From positions 1 to 14,206 of the forward strand of contig DGWX01000006.1 in the NCBI GenBank assembly GCA_002395405.1: 14,206 nucleotides of DNA, written 5' to 3'. Under the pieces are notes generated by a model. That model was not told the DNA's origin. It did no database searches and saw only the letters and a program-made list of their open reading frames with translations. The stretch's first letter is position 1. Each line of letters starts with the position of its first letter. The position numbers were made by a program, and so were the translations under genes. Shown in pieces: positions 13,522-14,206 of this stretch. This DNA is from Christensenella sp. UBA4247. GTDB taxonomy: Bacteria > Bacillota > Clostridia > Christensenellales > CAG-1252.

Positions 13522-13546
13522 CTTATATAATAGTTATTTATATAAT
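13518..13546 (+). promoter_or_regulatory. Promoter of secD
   Basis: -35 TTGACT (13518-13523) spans the scfB stop codon. A 17-nt spacer leads to a perfect -10 TATAAT (13541-13546). A second TATAAT lies in the spacer (13526-13531) as part of a 10-bp direct repeat. Start near 13553. The leader holds TAGGAGG (13571-13577) before the GTG start. Confidence 0.87.
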
Positions 13547-13585
13547 AAATAATTGTTACTTTGATTTTTTTAGGAGGCAGTATCT

Positions 13586-14206
13586 GTGAGCAGAAACACA
13601 CCGAAAGAAATAAGCTCCGGACCGAAGATGACGAAAGCAAAAGCGATCGTCGTTTTTGCGATCCTCGGCGTGCTGATCGCGATGGGCGCGATTTTTGCGT
13701 TCGTTTCGCTGGACCACGGCGAGCTCGGAGTTTGGGATTACGTAGCATATCCCAAAACGATCAGTTTGGGTCTTGATATGAAGGGCGGCGTTTACGCCGT
13801 GTTCGAAGCCAATTCGTCCGACACGACGAACCTCAGTTCCCGTATGGACGGAACGGTGGATCAGCTCTCCAATATGCTTTACGACAAAGGCTATACCGAA
13901 GCGTCCGTCAGTAAAGTAGGAGACGATCGCATCAGGGTCGAAGTACCGGATGTGTCCGATCCCGAAACGCTGTTTAACTTGATCGGAACTCCTTCCAGCC
14001 TCGAATTCAGAACGGAAGGGCAAAACGAAGAGTTAACGGACGACGGTCTTTGGGTAACGGGTAAAAACCTCGAAGACGCTTACGTTTCCGTTGACGGCGA
14101 TAATAATTACGTAGTTGCGATTAAGTTCGATAGCTACGGAACCGACCGTTTCGCGAAAGCTACTACCGAACTCCAAGGAAAAGCGTTAAACGTTTGGATC
14201 AACGGC
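13586..14206 (+). CDS. secD: Protein translocase subunit SecD, 5' part (runs off the window)
   Basis: SecD works with SecF and YajC to complete protein export using the proton or sodium gradient. The first 207 residues are present. One membrane helix is at about 17-43, followed by the conserved SLGLDMKGGVYAVFE (the LGLDLxGG signature, about 61-75). The first periplasmic/extracytoplasmic domain follows, with RVEVPDVSDPETLFNLIG, the TPSSLEFR block, TGKNLEDA and GTDRFAKATTELQGK. The start is GTG 13586, preceded by TAGGAGG (13571-13577), about 8 nt upstream; no ATG is available before the membrane helix except Met15. The remaining membrane helices, and possibly a fused or adjacent secF, lie beyond the window. 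Confidence 0.95.
   Translation, partial: MSRNTPKEISSGPKMTKAKAIVVFAILGVLIAMGAIFAFVSLDHGELGVWDYVAYPKTISLGLDMKGGVYAVFEANSSDTTNLSSRMDGTVDQLSNMLYDKGYTEASVSKVGDDRIRVEVPDVSDPETLFNLIGTPSSLEFRTEGQNEELTDDGLWVTGKNLEDAYVSVDGDNNYVVAIKFDSYGTDRFAKATTELQGKALNVWING

Overview
The window is about 14.2 kb of ordinary, gene-dense bacterial chromosome with every gene on the + strand. It points to a member of the Clostridia (Firmicutes). The main reasons are a threonyl T-box leader, the infC-rpmI-rplT operon with a terminator-type leader, and the order yajC, TIGR04086-type membrane gene, SCIFF peptide, SCIFF radical-SAM maturase, secD, which is characteristic of that class. GC content looks moderate. I cannot name a genus; an uncultured gut-type lineage is plausible but is only an inference. 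No mobile element, phage gene, CRISPR array or large repeat was seen.

Layout: (1) 1-151: the 3' part of tRNA-Cys and a complete tRNA-Leu. (2) 156-2318: a Thr T-box leader, starting only about 4 nt after tRNA-Leu, and thrS. (3) 2332-3605: a consensus promoter, a probable L20-type leader with terminator, infC (non-AUG start), rpmI, rplT and a strong terminator. (4) 3618-9576: a tightly packed run of a TrmH/SpoU-family rRNA methyltransferase, yebC, proA, ruvC, ruvA, ruvB and queA, with overlaps or gaps of a few bases. (5) 9723-10838: tgt, after a 146-nt spacer that may hold a small ORF. (6) 10906-14206: yajC with its own promoter and terminator, a small four-helix membrane protein, the ranthipeptide (SCIFF) precursor scfA with its own extended -10 promoter, the radical SAM/SPASM maturase scfB, and the 5' part of secD, again with its own promoter.

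Functional themes are translation (tRNAs, ThrRS, IF3, L35, L20, rRNA methylation, YebC, queuosine by QueA and Tgt), Holliday-junction processing (RuvABC), proline synthesis (ProA, without proB here) and protein export (YajC, SecD). The SCIFF precursor and maturase sit between the two Sec genes.

The gene families are all known, so I do not claim a new system. The most original signal is regulatory. A perfect 14-bp inverted repeat joins the -10 region of the scfA promoter to the scfA Shine-Dalgarno sequence. It predicts that read-through transcripts have a masked ribosome site while transcripts from the dedicated promoter do not. Also notable are a T-box leader with no room for its own promoter behind tRNA-Leu, a possible 43-codon ORF between queA and tgt, and strong over-representation of GATC.
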